DNA from: JADLHS01 sp964553795
GTDB taxonomy: Bacteria; Verrucomicrobiota; Verrucomicrobiia; Limisphaerales; JADLHS01
Length of the DNA stretch: 64,000 nt
Direction: 5' to 3'
NCBI GenBank assembly: GCA_964553795.1
Contig: CAZKMR010000001.1
Location: 1-64,000 of the forward strand
The notes below the pieces were generated by a model, which saw only the letters and a list, made by a program, of their open reading frames with translations, did no database searches and had not been told where the DNA came from. Both the position numbers and the translations under genes were made by a program. Within the stretch, counting starts at the first letter, position 1. The number at the start of each line of letters is the position of its first letter. Positions 27,272-36,323 of the stretch are shown here, one piece after another.

Positions 27272-27970
27272 ATGGAACAACTGCCGCCGCTGACTCCGGC
27301 CACGCTTTATCTGGTGGCAACGCCCATTGGCAATCTCGAAGACATCACGCTTCGGGCGTTGCGCGTCCTGAAGGAATGCGACGTGGTGGCGGCGGAAGAC
27401 ACGCGCCGTTCCGGCCAACTGCTGAAACACTTCGGGTTGTCCAAACCGCTGCTGAGTTATTTTCAGTTCAACGAAGCCAAACGGAGCGAAGAAATCCTCG
27501 CTCGACTGCAACGCGGCGAAAAAATCGCCCTCGTCACGGATGCGGGCAGCCCCGGCATCAGCGATCCCGGGGAGCGCATCGTGAAAGCGGCCATTGCGGC
27601 GGGTTTCCGGGTGGAAGCCGTGCCTGGCGCATGCGCTCTGGTGGCGGGTTTGACAGCCAGTGGATTGCCGACGGATGAATTTCACTTCATCGGATTTCTC
27701 CCGCACAAATCCGGGCAACGGCGGAATAAACTGGAATCGCTCCAATCGGTAGCCGGAACGCTGGTGCTTTACGAATCGCCGTATCGCATCGAGAAACTCC
27801 TCGGTGAATTGAGCGAAGTTTATCCGGAACGCATCGTCGTGCTCGCGCGGGAATTGACGAAAAAATTCGAGGAATTTCGGCGCGGCAAACCCGCTGAACT
27901 TCTCGAGCAGTCCAAGACCCGCAGCTTGAAAGGCGAATTTGTCGTGCTGATCGCGCCCGCCAGCGACTGA
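27272..27970 (+). CDS. rsmI: 16S rRNA (cytidine(1402)-2'-O)-methyltransferase
   Basis: 232 residues of the tetrapyrrole-methylase-like RsmI family, which 2'-O-methylates C1402 of 16S rRNA using SAM. Blocks: YLVATPIGNLEDITLRAL, DVVAAEDTRRS, LVTDAGSPGISDPG, VPGACALVAGLTASG, FIGFLPHKSGQR and LYESPYRI. It is shorter than E. coli RsmI and lacks the C-terminal extension. The start at 27272 gives the conserved N-terminus and sits four bases after hemW. It converges with the esterase gene. Confidence 0.94.
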   Translation: MEQLPPLTPATLYLVATPIGNLEDITLRALRVLKECDVVAAEDTRRSGQLLKHFGLSKPLLSYFQFNEAKRSEEILARLQRGEKIALVTDAGSPGISDPGERIVKAAIAAGFRVEAVPGACALVAGLTASGLPTDEFHFIGFLPHKSGQRRNKLESLQSVAGTLVLYESPYRIEKLLGELSEVYPERIVVLARELTKKFEEFRRGKPAELLEQSKTRSLKGEFVVLIAPASD

Positions 27971-27988
27971 GCACGAAAACTTGTGGCG

Positions 27989-28618
27989 CTAGATATTTTT
28001 GCCATGCCCCTGCGCCACGAACTTGCGGATGACGCGCATTTCTTCTTCGCCGGCAATCGTGTGCGGCTTCATGAATTCGTGCCACTCGATATTCAGCCCC
28101 GCGCCCTTTGCCTGCTGAACTTGTTGCCGAGTGCGCGCAAACGGCACGAGGGGATCATGAGTGCCGTGCGTCACCAGAAAACGCTGCTGTTTCGCGAGTG
28201 GGGTCAGCGCCGTCAACACTTGCTCGGCGTCGCAAATCCACCCGCTGATGCCGACCAGTCCGGCAAACTGATGTGGATAGTGCAAGCCGACGTCGATGGT
28301 CATCAGGCAACCTTGCGAGAAGCCGCCGAGTGTAGTTGTTTCGGTGGGAAAACCCTTGGCGCGTTGCGCGTCGAGCAGTGCAAACAGAAGTTGCCGACTG
28401 CGTTTGACAGTGCCGACGGTGTCGCCGTCAATGTCGAACCACGAGAAGCCGCCGTAGTAATCGTCCGGCGCATTCACGAGCAGATAATTCAGCCACGGCA
28501 GCCGCATCGCCTCCGGCAGCCAGCGATAACCTTCGATGCTGTCGCCCAAGCCGTGCAGCATAATCATTAGATGTTTCGACCCGGAATCAGTCGCGGGCAA
28601 TAATTCACTGTGAAGCAT
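27989..28618 (-). CDS. Phospholipase/carboxylesterase family alpha/beta hydrolase
   Basis: A 209-residue serine hydrolase. The oxyanion region is MLHGLGDS, the nucleophile elbow is GGFSQG, the acid is Asp in THGTHDPLVP, and the catalytic His is in KPHTIAGEE. All three triad residues are in family positions. Substrates are short-chain esters or lysophospholipids. I take the ATG at 28618; an upstream in-frame ATG at 28675 overlaps the preceding gene by 11 bases and would add 19 residues. It is probably co-transcribed with the cytochrome gene upstream. Confidence 0.88.
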   Translation of the reverse strand: MLHSELLPATDSGSKHLMIMLHGLGDSIEGYRWLPEAMRLPWLNYLLVNAPDDYYGGFSWFDIDGDTVGTVKRSRQLLFALLDAQRAKGFPTETTTLGGFSQGCLMTIDVGLHYPHQFAGLVGISGWICDAEQVLTALTPLAKQQRFLVTHGTHDPLVPFARTRQQVQQAKGAGLNIEWHEFMKPHTIAGEEEMRVIRKFVAQGHGKNI

Positions 28619-28664
28619 AAAGTCAGAGGCCAGAAAATCGTAATCTTGAATCACACCGCGCGAG

Positions 28665-29507
28665 TCATTCGGCATTCGGCGGGGCGGCCAATTCACGGAT
28701 GGCGGTTTGGATTTGTTGTAATAACTCAGCGGAGGGACGCAACTCTGCGAGCGTTGTTTGGTCTGAGCGCGCCCCGGCGTCCAGCCACCAATACACCACG
28801 GCTAGTTGCGTTTCGCTCAATTGCGGTTTGCCGGCGGGCGGCATGTGGTCGTCGTCATCCTCCGGCAGCCGCAGGCGATTTCCGAGCAAACTGTATTCAG
28901 CGCCGGGCGGATCCAGCGGCGGCCCGGAATCCCCGCCTTTGACCAGATGCGCGGCGGTGTCGAGTCGCAAACCGCCTTTGTTTTTCTGCGCCCCGTGACA
29001 ACTGACGCAATACTCGTCGAAGAGCGGTTGAATTACCGTCGCGTAAACCGGCTGCGCGGCGAGTTGCTCGGTGGTTGCCGGTTGAGCCGGCTTTGCTTTG
29101 GATTTCGGCCAGGCGAGAAAATCGCTGCCATGCGTCAGCGATCCGCCAAAATGGCTGGCGACGCCGAGCAACAGGATGGTGACCAACAAACTGCGCCGAT
29201 AGGCCGTGAACCACCCGCGTTGGCGAATAATCCACAACAGACCGACCGCGCCAGCCACCGCCGTGCCGAGCCAGCGATGCCAAAAAAGTGCTTGCGCGTC
29301 GTATTTGCCATCGGCCGCGAGAAACCACCCGCAGACCACGCTGGCTAACGCCGCCGGAATGCTGAGCAGGAGAATGACGCGATTTGCGGTGGCCAACTCC
29401 TTCCAGTTCGGGCGCAACGCCAGCCATTCCAGCGCGCCTAATAGCAATAAGAAGCCAATCGGCAAATGAACAAATAACGGATGAAACTTTCCAAGATATT
29501 CAATCAT
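28665..29507 (-). CDS. DUF2231 membrane domain fused to Planctomycete-type cytochrome c
   Basis: 280 residues. The N-terminal half is a DUF2231-like membrane domain with four hydrophobic helices (FHPLFVHLPIGFLLLLG ...). The C-terminal half is the PSCyt1 haem domain with one c-type site, CVSCH, and the distal block DHMPPAGKPQLS, whose Met may be the axial ligand. It would be an electron carrier facing the outside of the membrane. Haem attachment would depend on a Ccs system such as the ResB-CcsA genes at 30.9-34.0 kb, which are divergent from it. Confidence 0.88.
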   Translation of the reverse strand: MIEYLGKFHPLFVHLPIGFLLLLGALEWLALRPNWKELATANRVILLLSIPAALASVVCGWFLAADGKYDAQALFWHRWLGTAVAGAVGLLWIIRQRGWFTAYRRSLLVTILLLGVASHFGGSLTHGSDFLAWPKSKAKPAQPATTEQLAAQPVYATVIQPLFDEYCVSCHGAQKNKGGLRLDTAAHLVKGGDSGPPLDPPGAEYSLLGNRLRLPEDDDDHMPPAGKPQLSETQLAVVYWWLDAGARSDQTTLAELRPSAELLQQIQTAIRELAAPPNAE

Positions 29508-29588
29508 GGTTGAAACCGGATCGTGATTTCGCGCTCAGAATTAACGAAACTACGCGTCTCACTCAACTGGATTGTACGATGCGCCGCG

Positions 29589-29607
29589 GGCCCGGAAGTT
29601 CCGGGCC
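29589..29607. repeat. GC-rich palindrome between divergent genes
   Basis: Nine-base arms 29589-29597 and 29599-29607 are perfectly complementary around a single central base. It lies upstream of both flanking genes, so it is not a terminator; it may be an operator-like site or a REP relic. Confidence 0.4.
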
Positions 29608-29720
29608 GCCGGTCGGCACAGTTCCGTTGCGGGTTGTTCTAATCAACTACTCGCAAGAATTGCATGATGTAATGCAAAGGACAGCTTGCCGCACGCGCCC
29701 AAAAAAGTAGATATTTAAAT

Positions 29721-30914
29721 ATGCGTTTCGATAGTCGTCTGCTGAGTCGCCGCCCCCTCGGGTGGATTGCCACGCTGCTCTGGTGTTCCGTGCTGGTCGC
29801 CGCCGCGAGTGAAAAAGTTCGCGTGTACACCGTGCCAAAGGAACGACCGCAATCCAATGTGCCTCCGGGCCACTCAGCCAATGACGGTCACGATCACGGA
29901 TCTGCCGACGGCCACGGTCACGCGCCCGGTGGCAATCCACATGGCATGCGCGCGATGCCCAAAGTGAGTTACACCACGCCGGAAGGTTGGCGCGAAGCTG
30001 GCGCGGGCGAAATGCGCGTCGCGGGTTTCACCATTACCGGAACGAATGGCCAAACGGCACACGTCGCCGTGACGCCGCTGCCTGGCATGGCGGGGCGCGA
30101 AACGCTGATCGTTAATATGTGGCGACAACAGGTCGGCTTGAGCGAACTGGCCGACGGCGAAGCAGAGAAAGAACTCATCGCGGTGGACATTGGCGGCGAA
30201 CCCGGAAAGATGTTCGATATGTCGGGTCCGTCGCCAGCGGGACAAACCGTTCGCATCGTTACAGCGATGGCGCATCTCGGCGACACCAGTTGGTTTTATA
30301 AATTGCAAGGCGATGACGCCCTCGTGACGGCGCAAAAGCCAAACTTCGTTGCGTTTCTGAAATCCATAAAGATTGAAGCCCCGGCGGCGGGAGAATTGCC
30401 GGCGGGACATCCGCCGATCGCGCGCGGCTCAATGCCCGGCGCGTCCATGCCCGGCGCGGTGACATCGCAACGTCCGCCCAAACCGCGCGAAGGCGGTCCG
30501 ACCTGGACCGTGCCGACCGGCTGGAAGGAAATTGATGGCGGCCAATTCCTGTTCGCGAAGTTTTTCATCGAAGGCGAAAACAAGCAGCAAGCGACGGTCA
30601 ACGTGAGCGTTTCAGCGGGTGATGGCGGCGGTTTATTGCCGAACGTCAATCGGTGGCGCGCGCAGTTGGGCCAAGGCAGTTGGAGTGCCGCGGACTTGCA
30701 GAAGAACACGCAGGAGATTGAAGTCGCCGGCGGCAAAGCGACGTATCTGGAATTGAGCGGCACAGATAGCGCGACGGACCACGCTGCAACGACGCTCGGC
30801 GCGCAGGTGAGTCGCAACGGGCAAACCTGGTTTTACAAACTGATGGGCGATCCGGAACTGGTGGCCGCGCACAAAGACAACTTCCTCGCGTTCGTCAAAG
30901 GAGTGAAATACTGA
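29721..30914 (+). CDS. Secreted protein with two repeated domains and a His-rich linker
   Basis: 397 residues with an N-terminal signal peptide (WIATLLWCSVLVAAAS). A His/Gly/Asp-rich stretch at about 52-75 (GHDHGSADGHGHAPG) could bind metal or haem. Two copies of a roughly 140-residue domain follow (about 80-215 and 255-397), each opening with a P-x-GW[RK]E motif (TPEGWREAGAG; VPTGWKEIDGG) and closing with WFYKL[QM]GD ... NF[VL]AF[LV]K. I do not recognise the domain. The stop is one base from the ResB start, so it is the first gene of a cytochrome c biogenesis operon; a role in haem or apocytochrome handling is inference from position. Confidence 0.8.
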   Translation: MRFDSRLLSRRPLGWIATLLWCSVLVAAASEKVRVYTVPKERPQSNVPPGHSANDGHDHGSADGHGHAPGGNPHGMRAMPKVSYTTPEGWREAGAGEMRVAGFTITGTNGQTAHVAVTPLPGMAGRETLIVNMWRQQVGLSELADGEAEKELIAVDIGGEPGKMFDMSGPSPAGQTVRIVTAMAHLGDTSWFYKLQGDDALVTAQKPNFVAFLKSIKIEAPAAGELPAGHPPIARGSMPGASMPGAVTSQRPPKPREGGPTWTVPTGWKEIDGGQFLFAKFFIEGENKQQATVNVSVSAGDGGGLLPNVNRWRAQLGQGSWSAADLQKNTQEIEVAGGKATYLELSGTDSATDHAATTLGAQVSRNGQTWFYKLMGDPELVAAHKDNFLAFVKGVKY

Positions 30915-30915
30915 C

Positions 30916-32070
30916 ATGCTCACGCGCCTCTATAATTTTTTTACGTCCGTCAAACTGGCGGTCGTGTTGCTGGCGCTGGGCTTGATCCTGGTGTTCTGGG
31001 GCACGCTGGCGCAGGTGAAGCTGGGACTCTACCAAGCGCAGGATCAATTCTTCCGCAGTTGGTTCATCTACGCGCAATTGCCCGGCACGGAAATGCGCGT
31101 GCCAATCTTTCCCGGCACTTACCTCGTCGGCGGCCTCTTGCTGATCAACCTTTTCGCCGCGCATCTGCGTTACTATCGCAAGGGCTGGAAACATTTCGGC
31201 ATCGCCCTGTTGCACATTGGCGTCGTGCTGCTGTTGGTCGGTCAATTCGCCACCGACGTGCTCTCGGTGGAAAGTTACATGCGCATCCGCGAAGGCGCGG
31301 CGTCGAATTACTCGGAATCCAATGGGCGTTGGGAACTCGCCATCGTGGACACGAGCGACGAGCAATCAGACAAAGTGGTCGCAATTCCGGCCGCCCTGTT
31401 AGACGACGGCGAAACGCTGGAGAATCCCGAGTTGCCCTTCAAAGTCAAAGTGCTGGAGTATCATTTGAACTCCATGCTCGCGACGCAAGCCGGCGAAGGA
31501 TTCAAATCAGTTGAAGCCGAAAATGCGGTTGGGATGCCAATCTGGTGGCGCGCGCTGCCGAAGGAAACGCGGATGAACTTTCGCGATATTCCTTCCGTGC
31601 TCGTGGAATTGATCCAGCCGAACGGCACAACTCAAAAGATTTTGTTGTCCGGTCACCTCGCGCGACCGCAAACGCTCACGGTCGGAGGACGTGACATGAA
31701 GTTGGATTTGCGCCCCGAGCGTTATTACAAGCCGTTTTATCTGCATTTGGAAGATTTCCGCTTTGATCGCTATCCCGGCACGGAGATTCCGAAAAACTTT
31801 TCCAGTCGCGTGCGCATCATTCGCCCCGAAACCGGCGAAGATCGGGAAGTAACGATTCGCATGAACGAACCGTTGCGCTACGAAGGCAAAACTTTTTTCC
31901 AATCCAGCTTCGATGAAGCGGACGAAAAAGGCACGGTGCTGCAAGTAGTGGATAACCCGAGTTGGTTGACGCCGTATTTCGCGTGCGTGCTCGTGGCTTT
32001 GGGAATGACGTGGCAGTTTACGGTTCACCTCGTCGGCTTCGCCGCGAAACGGAAGGGAACAACAGTATGA
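30916..32070 (+). CDS. resB: Cytochrome c biogenesis protein ResB
   Basis: 384 residues of the ResB/Ccs1 family, the partner of CcsA in system II haem export and attachment. Features: TM1 at 12-32 (VKLAVVLLALGLILVFWGTLAQ), two further helices at about 62-112, a large external domain (about 115-355), and a last helix near the C-terminus (LTPYFACVLVALGMTW). The GTLAQ after TM1 and the RYEGKTFFQSSF block near the end are family hallmarks. Its stop overlaps the start of ccsA (ATGA), implying translational coupling. Confidence 0.93.
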   Translation: MLTRLYNFFTSVKLAVVLLALGLILVFWGTLAQVKLGLYQAQDQFFRSWFIYAQLPGTEMRVPIFPGTYLVGGLLLINLFAAHLRYYRKGWKHFGIALLHIGVVLLLVGQFATDVLSVESYMRIREGAASNYSESNGRWELAIVDTSDEQSDKVVAIPAALLDDGETLENPELPFKVKVLEYHLNSMLATQAGEGFKSVEAENAVGMPIWWRALPKETRMNFRDIPSVLVELIQPNGTTQKILLSGHLARPQTLTVGGRDMKLDLRPERYYKPFYLHLEDFRFDRYPGTEIPKNFSSRVRIIRPETGEDREVTIRMNEPLRYEGKTFFQSSFDEADEKGTVLQVVDNPSWLTPYFACVLVALGMTWQFTVHLVGFAAKRKGTTV

Positions 32071-34040
32071 AACCAATTCTAAAAATTCTTCCCTGGTTGC
32101 TCCTGGCGGTGTTCGTCACGGAAATGGTCATGGTCATGAAACCGAAGTCCGACGGCGAAATGCGCGTCGCGGAATTTGGTCGCCTGCCCGCGCTGTTGGA
32201 AGGGCGCGTGCAACCGCTGGACTCGGTCGCGCGCAATTCGCTGTTGCAAATGCGCAGCACGGGCGATTTGCCGTTGGAGATTGTGCCCGGTTGGCAATTC
32301 TGGCGGCATCCGAAAAAACTGCGTTCCACCGAATGGTTGCTCGAAGTGGCGTTCAAACCCGAAGTCGCGGACACGCGTCCGGCGTTTTTGATTCATCATC
32401 CCGACCTTATCAGCGAACTCAAGCTCGGCGAAACGGGCGTCGAAAAATCCGGGCTCCGCTATTACACCTACGACGAAATTGAACCGCTCGTCAGCGAGAT
32501 TTTTACGCAAGCGAGCACGGCGTCGCAGGTGGAATCCGCCCAACGTACGCCGTATCAACAACAGGTCCTGAAGCTCGCCAATGCGATCAATATTTATCAA
32601 CGGCTGAAGAATAGTTTTCAGCCCGAGGGCACGACGAACTTTATCCAATTGCTCGCCGACTATGAAGCCACGTTGCCCGAAGGCGTCGCTGCCATGCGCG
32701 CGCAACGCACGGGTGGCGAGGCGAATCGCGAGGCGTTGGATAAGTTCATGGCGATCGCGCAGAAAATCGAAGCGGCGGCGAATCGCTCCTATCCGCGCGT
32801 CGTCCCGCCACCGAATCCCGAGCAGGACCGCGATGCGTGGTCGAACGTCGGCGCCAGCTTGCTCGCCGCCATTCGCGACCAGCAGATTCCGCCGGCGGCA
32901 ACGTTTTACGCGCGCATCGCCAACGCATATCAGGCGGGCGACAACGCCGAGTTCAACGCCGCCGTGGCGGGCTACAAAAACTGGCTCGCGAAAGATTTCT
33001 CGAAGGAAGCGAGCAAAGGTCGCGCGGAATACTATTTCAACCGCGTGAAATTGTTTTTGCACGCGACGATCATTTACATCGCCGCATTCGTGCTGGCGGG
33101 CGGGGCGCTGCTGACGTTTGGTGCGTGGCCGAATGTTTCGGAATCCTTCCGGCGCTCGGCGTATTATCTGATCGGCTTGGCGTTTATTGTTCACACGGGC
33201 GGACTCATTTTCCGCATGGCTTTGGAGGGTCGCCCGCCGGTGACGAATCTTTATTCGTCCGCGATTTTTATTGGCTGGGGAACGTGCGTGCTGGGCTTGA
33301 TTCTGGAACGCATTTACAAAGTCGGCCTCGGCAGCGCGATGGCCGGATTGTCCGGTTTTGTCACGCTATTGATCGCGCACAATCTGGCGCTGGGCGGTGA
33401 CACCATGCAAATGATGCGCGCGGTTTTAGACACGAACTTCTGGCTCGCGACGCACGTGGTCGTGGTGACGCTGGGTTACTCGGCGACCTTCGTCGCGGGC
33501 GTGCTGGCGATGGCGTATGTGATACTGGGCGTGTTCACGCCAACGTTGACCGCGCGGAAGGATTTTAATCTCAGCAAAGCGCTGTCGAAGATGGTGTATG
33601 CCATCATTTGTTTTGCGACGTTGTTCAGTTTCACCGGCACGGTGCTCGGCGGCATCTGGGCGGACCAATCCTGGGGACGATTCTGGGGTTGGGATCCGAA
33701 AGAAAACGGTGCGCTGCTGATCGTCATTTGGTGCGCGCTAATTCTGCATGCGCGGTGGGGCGGTTTGGTGAAAGAGCGCGGGCTGATGAATCTCGCCATC
33801 TTTGGAAATGTCATCACCGCGTGGTCGTGGTTCGGCACGAACATGCTCGGCATCGGTTTGCACAGCTACGGCTTTATGGATGCCGGGTTCAAATGGCTCA
33901 TGCTGTTCGTTGGCAGCCAGGTCGCGCTGATTGTGCTCGGGTCGCTGCCGCTGAACATGTGGAAGAGTTTTCAATCCACCGAACCTCCGCCGACTCCACC
34001 CAGCGCGCCCGGACAAAAGCCCGTCCCGGCTTCCGCCTGA
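32067..34040 (+). CDS. ccsA: Cytochrome c biogenesis protein CcsA (ResC)
   Basis: 657 residues. The C-terminal half (about 330-640) is the CcsA membrane core with about eight helices and the haem-handling WWD signature WGRFWGWDPKEN (around Trp540). Flanking histidines in NLALGGD- and H-rich loops are present. The N-terminal half is unusual: one TM anchor (residues 5-22) and about 300 residues of external, helical sequence with no motif I know. With ResB it forms the system II synthase that moves haem outward and ligates it to CxxCH. The ATG at 32067 overlaps the ResB stop. Confidence 0.93.
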   Translation: MKPILKILPWLLLAVFVTEMVMVMKPKSDGEMRVAEFGRLPALLEGRVQPLDSVARNSLLQMRSTGDLPLEIVPGWQFWRHPKKLRSTEWLLEVAFKPEVADTRPAFLIHHPDLISELKLGETGVEKSGLRYYTYDEIEPLVSEIFTQASTASQVESAQRTPYQQQVLKLANAINIYQRLKNSFQPEGTTNFIQLLADYEATLPEGVAAMRAQRTGGEANREALDKFMAIAQKIEAAANRSYPRVVPPPNPEQDRDAWSNVGASLLAAIRDQQIPPAATFYARIANAYQAGDNAEFNAAVAGYKNWLAKDFSKEASKGRAEYYFNRVKLFLHATIIYIAAFVLAGGALLTFGAWPNVSESFRRSAYYLIGLAFIVHTGGLIFRMALEGRPPVTNLYSSAIFIGWGTCVLGLILERIYKVGLGSAMAGLSGFVTLLIAHNLALGGDTMQMMRAVLDTNFWLATHVVVVTLGYSATFVAGVLAMAYVILGVFTPTLTARKDFNLSKALSKMVYAIICFATLFSFTGTVLGGIWADQSWGRFWGWDPKENGALLIVIWCALILHARWGGLVKERGLMNLAIFGNVITAWSWFGTNMLGIGLHSYGFMDAGFKWLMLFVGSQVALIVLGSLPLNMWKSFQSTEPPPTPPSAPGQKPVPASA

Positions 34041-34102
34041 CGTAACTGCTGAAGAAACGCAAAGCCGACGAGAACGGCGGCGCTCCGCTCTAGCGGTTCG
34101 AA

Positions 34103-34190
34103 CTAGCGTTCCTCTGCGCTCTCCGCGTCTCCGCGTTTTTCGGCCCAGTTTGGTTTGTGTCTTCTGTGCCTCTTCGTGGCGAGTTGGAAA
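34103..34190. repeat. Degenerate intergenic repeat sequence
   Basis: In the 209-base gap after ccsA, positions about 34108-34140 hold a CTCYGCGTCTCCGCG-like run and 34150-34180 a TCTTCTGTGCCTCTTCGTGG-like run. Both are quasi-repeats of a short pyrimidine/GC motif. A related sequence in reverse complement is seen around 41449-41475. No gene, terminator or RNA is recognisable here. Confidence 0.45.
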
Positions 34191-34249
34191 AATAGTCGCA
34201 CTTTTTTGTCCGCTTTTGTCGGTCGGCGGGTCTTTACTGGTGTTAAACG

Positions 34250-35926
34250 ATGACCGAGACCCAACAATTGCTCGCCGATTACGTCGCTTCCGGTTCGGAG
34301 CCGGCCTTTCGCGAACTCGTCAGTCGCTACGTGAATCTCGTGTATTCCGCCGCGATTCGCTTGGTCAATGGCGACTCGCATCTGGCGGAAGACGTGACGC
34401 AAACCGTGTTTGCCGATTTGGCGCGACAGGCGCGCACGTTGCGCAGCGAAACCATGCTGGGCGGTTGGTTGCATCGGCATACGTGTTTTGTCGCCAGTAA
34501 AGCGTTGCGCAGTGAGCGGCGGCGGTTGGCGCGAGAAAGGCAGGCGGTTGCAATGAGCGAACTTCAAGATCATTCCGAAGCGAACCTCGCGGCGCTGACG
34601 CCGGTGCTCGACGAAGCGGTGAACGAACTCAGTCCGGAAGATCGCGCGGCGATTCTGCTGCGCTATTTCGAGCAACAGGATTTTCGGTCGGTCGGCGCGG
34701 CGTTGGGCAGCAACGAAGAAGCAGCCCGCAAACGCGTGGATCGCGCGTTGGACAAATTGCACGGGCTGCTCAAAGTGCGCGGCGTCACGCTTTCCGGCGC
34801 GGCGTTGGCGACGGCGTTGTCGGCGAATGCCGTCGCGGCAGCGCCGGTCGGACTTGCGGTAACAGCTTCATCCTTTGCGCTGGCCAGTGCGGCAGCAGGT
34901 GCGGGAACAGCATTAACCCTCTTGGAGATCATCAGTATGGCCAAATTAAAATTCGGAGTGATCGCTGCCGTCGTGGTGGCGGGAGTCGCAATTCCCTGTG
35001 TGATGTTGCAACGCACGCAGAGTAAACTTGAAACCACCAACGCGGTGTTGGATTTGCAGAAAACCCAGTACGAAGACCTGGTTGCCGAGAATGAACGGCT
35101 CGCCAAACTCGCGGCGAAACCCGCGCCCGCGCCTGTAGTGGACAATTCGCCGTCGCTGGAATTGTTGCGGCTGCGTGGCGAAGTCGCTCGGTTGCGCGGT
35201 GATCTGGCGAATGAACAGTCGCGGACCAACGGCCCGAGCGCGCTCAGCGGGATCAAAGCCGATCCCGCCATGTGGCAATTGATTCGCGATCAGCAAAAAA
35301 TGGGGATGGGACAGATTTACAAAGATTTCGCGAAGAAATTGAATTTGCCCGAGGAACAGCGCGAGAAGTTCAATCAATTACTCGCGGATGACGTGATGGA
35401 GAACATTGATCACATCACTGCGGTTCTGCGCGACAAACTGACTTTGCAACAGATGGAGCCGATTTTCGCCGGTCAGGAAGCCGCGATGCTGGAAAAGGTG
35501 CAGGCGTTGCTCGGACCTGAAGCGGTGGAGCAATACCAGGAATACACGAGTCGGCTCGCGAGCAATATCACGGCGGAACAGTTCAAAGAAATGCTCAGTG
35601 GCGAAGACGCGGAAAAGAAGGCGAAAGCGCGACAGCTTTACGAAGCGATGCTCGCGGAAACACAGCAGGCATTGGCGAATGCCGGGTTGCCGCAGAACTA
35701 CCAGACGTTGGCCATCCTGAACTTCCGCAATATTGCTTCGGAGACAGCCGCCGAGAGCAATTTGCAATTACTCGATGGAATCTATGCGCGCGTGGCAGCC
35801 AACGCGGGTTCGTATCTTTCACCGGATGAAGTTAAAAAATTCGGCGAGTTTCGGGAAAAGGCGATGAATGCGCAGCGGACGGCGCTCAAGATGAATCGCG
35901 TGATGATGGCGCCGAGTTCCAATTGA
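34250..35926 (+). CDS. ECF sigma factor fused to membrane segments and a CpxP/Spy-like helical domain
   Basis: 558 residues. Region 2 is at about 15-80 (FRELVSRYVNLVYSAAIR ... EDVTQTVFADLAR) and region 4 at about 120-175 (LSPEDRAAILLRYFEQQDFRSVGAALGSNEEAARKRVDRALDKL). Then come an Ala-rich hydrophobic segment (about 183-225), a clear TM helix (about 232-252, FGVIAAVVVAGVAIPCVML), a coiled coil with RLRGEVARLRG (about 255-330), and a helical C-terminus with LNLPEEQREKFNQLL, resembling the LTxxQ motif of CpxP/Spy. The gene at 54.4 kb has the same plan with a different end. A sigma factor tethered to the membrane, sensing through its own tail, is inferred. Confidence 0.88.
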   Translation: MTETQQLLADYVASGSEPAFRELVSRYVNLVYSAAIRLVNGDSHLAEDVTQTVFADLARQARTLRSETMLGGWLHRHTCFVASKALRSERRRLARERQAVAMSELQDHSEANLAALTPVLDEAVNELSPEDRAAILLRYFEQQDFRSVGAALGSNEEAARKRVDRALDKLHGLLKVRGVTLSGAALATALSANAVAAAPVGLAVTASSFALASAAAGAGTALTLLEIISMAKLKFGVIAAVVVAGVAIPCVMLQRTQSKLETTNAVLDLQKTQYEDLVAENERLAKLAAKPAPAPVVDNSPSLELLRLRGEVARLRGDLANEQSRTNGPSALSGIKADPAMWQLIRDQQKMGMGQIYKDFAKKLNLPEEQREKFNQLLADDVMENIDHITAVLRDKLTLQQMEPIFAGQEAAMLEKVQALLGPEAVEQYQEYTSRLASNITAEQFKEMLSGEDAEKKAKARQLYEAMLAETQQALANAGLPQNYQTLAILNFRNIASETAAESNLQLLDGIYARVAANAGSYLSPDEVKKFGEFREKAMNAQRTALKMNRVMMAPSSN

Positions 35927-35990
35927 ACGGCACGGAAGTGTAACGTGAGAGAAATAATGTTGTTCTGTCAGAGGTAACAGAAGGAACTAT

Positions 35991-36272
35991 ATGCGCGAAT
36001 TGACATTGCTGGAAACCGGTTACTTGGCGGGGCTGCTCTTGCTTTCGCTGGTGCTGCCGTTGCTCCTTAGCTTTCGCGGCCAACGGAGCACATCAGATCG
36101 GCGTCCGTTGCTGACGACCGTCTGGTGCGGGCAGATTTTCGGGGCTATTTGTGGCATCGGGGTGTTGGCTTCGGAAGCAATTGCTCCGTTTGCTTTCGGG
36201 TTGGGCGTCGCCAGTTATTTTTTCTGCATGGCGATTGTGCGCCGCAAACTGCGGCTCGCCTCGGCTGCCTGA
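35991..36272 (+). CDS. Small three-helix membrane protein, unknown
   Basis: 93 residues with a good Shine-Dalgarno (AAGGA) seven bases before the ATG. Hydrophobic segments at about 8-28, 43-62 and 64-84 (TGYLAGLLLLSLVLPLLL; FGAICGIGVLASEAIAPFAF) suggest three TM helices, with a basic loop between the first two. No family recognised. It lies 51 bases upstream of the ABC exporter genes on the same strand and may belong to that transcript. Confidence 0.65.
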   Translation: MRELTLLETGYLAGLLLLSLVLPLLLSFRGQRSTSDRRPLLTTVWCGQIFGAICGIGVLASEAIAPFAFGLGVASYFFCMAIVRRKLRLASAA

Positions 36273-36323
36273 CTTGCGCTGGTGTTCCGGATTCGGGTTG
36301 GTTAGTTTCGCCTCAATCATCAA

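Noticed and set aside
34080..34110. Possible tRNA T-loop (GGTTCGAA)
   Set aside because: No acceptor, D or anticodon stem can be drawn around it; the area is a repeat remnant.
34935..35926. Separate downstream gene starting at an internal ATG in the sigma fusion
   Set aside because: The frame is continuous with the sigma domain, there is no Shine-Dalgarno at that ATG, and the paralogue at 54.4 kb shows the same fusion.
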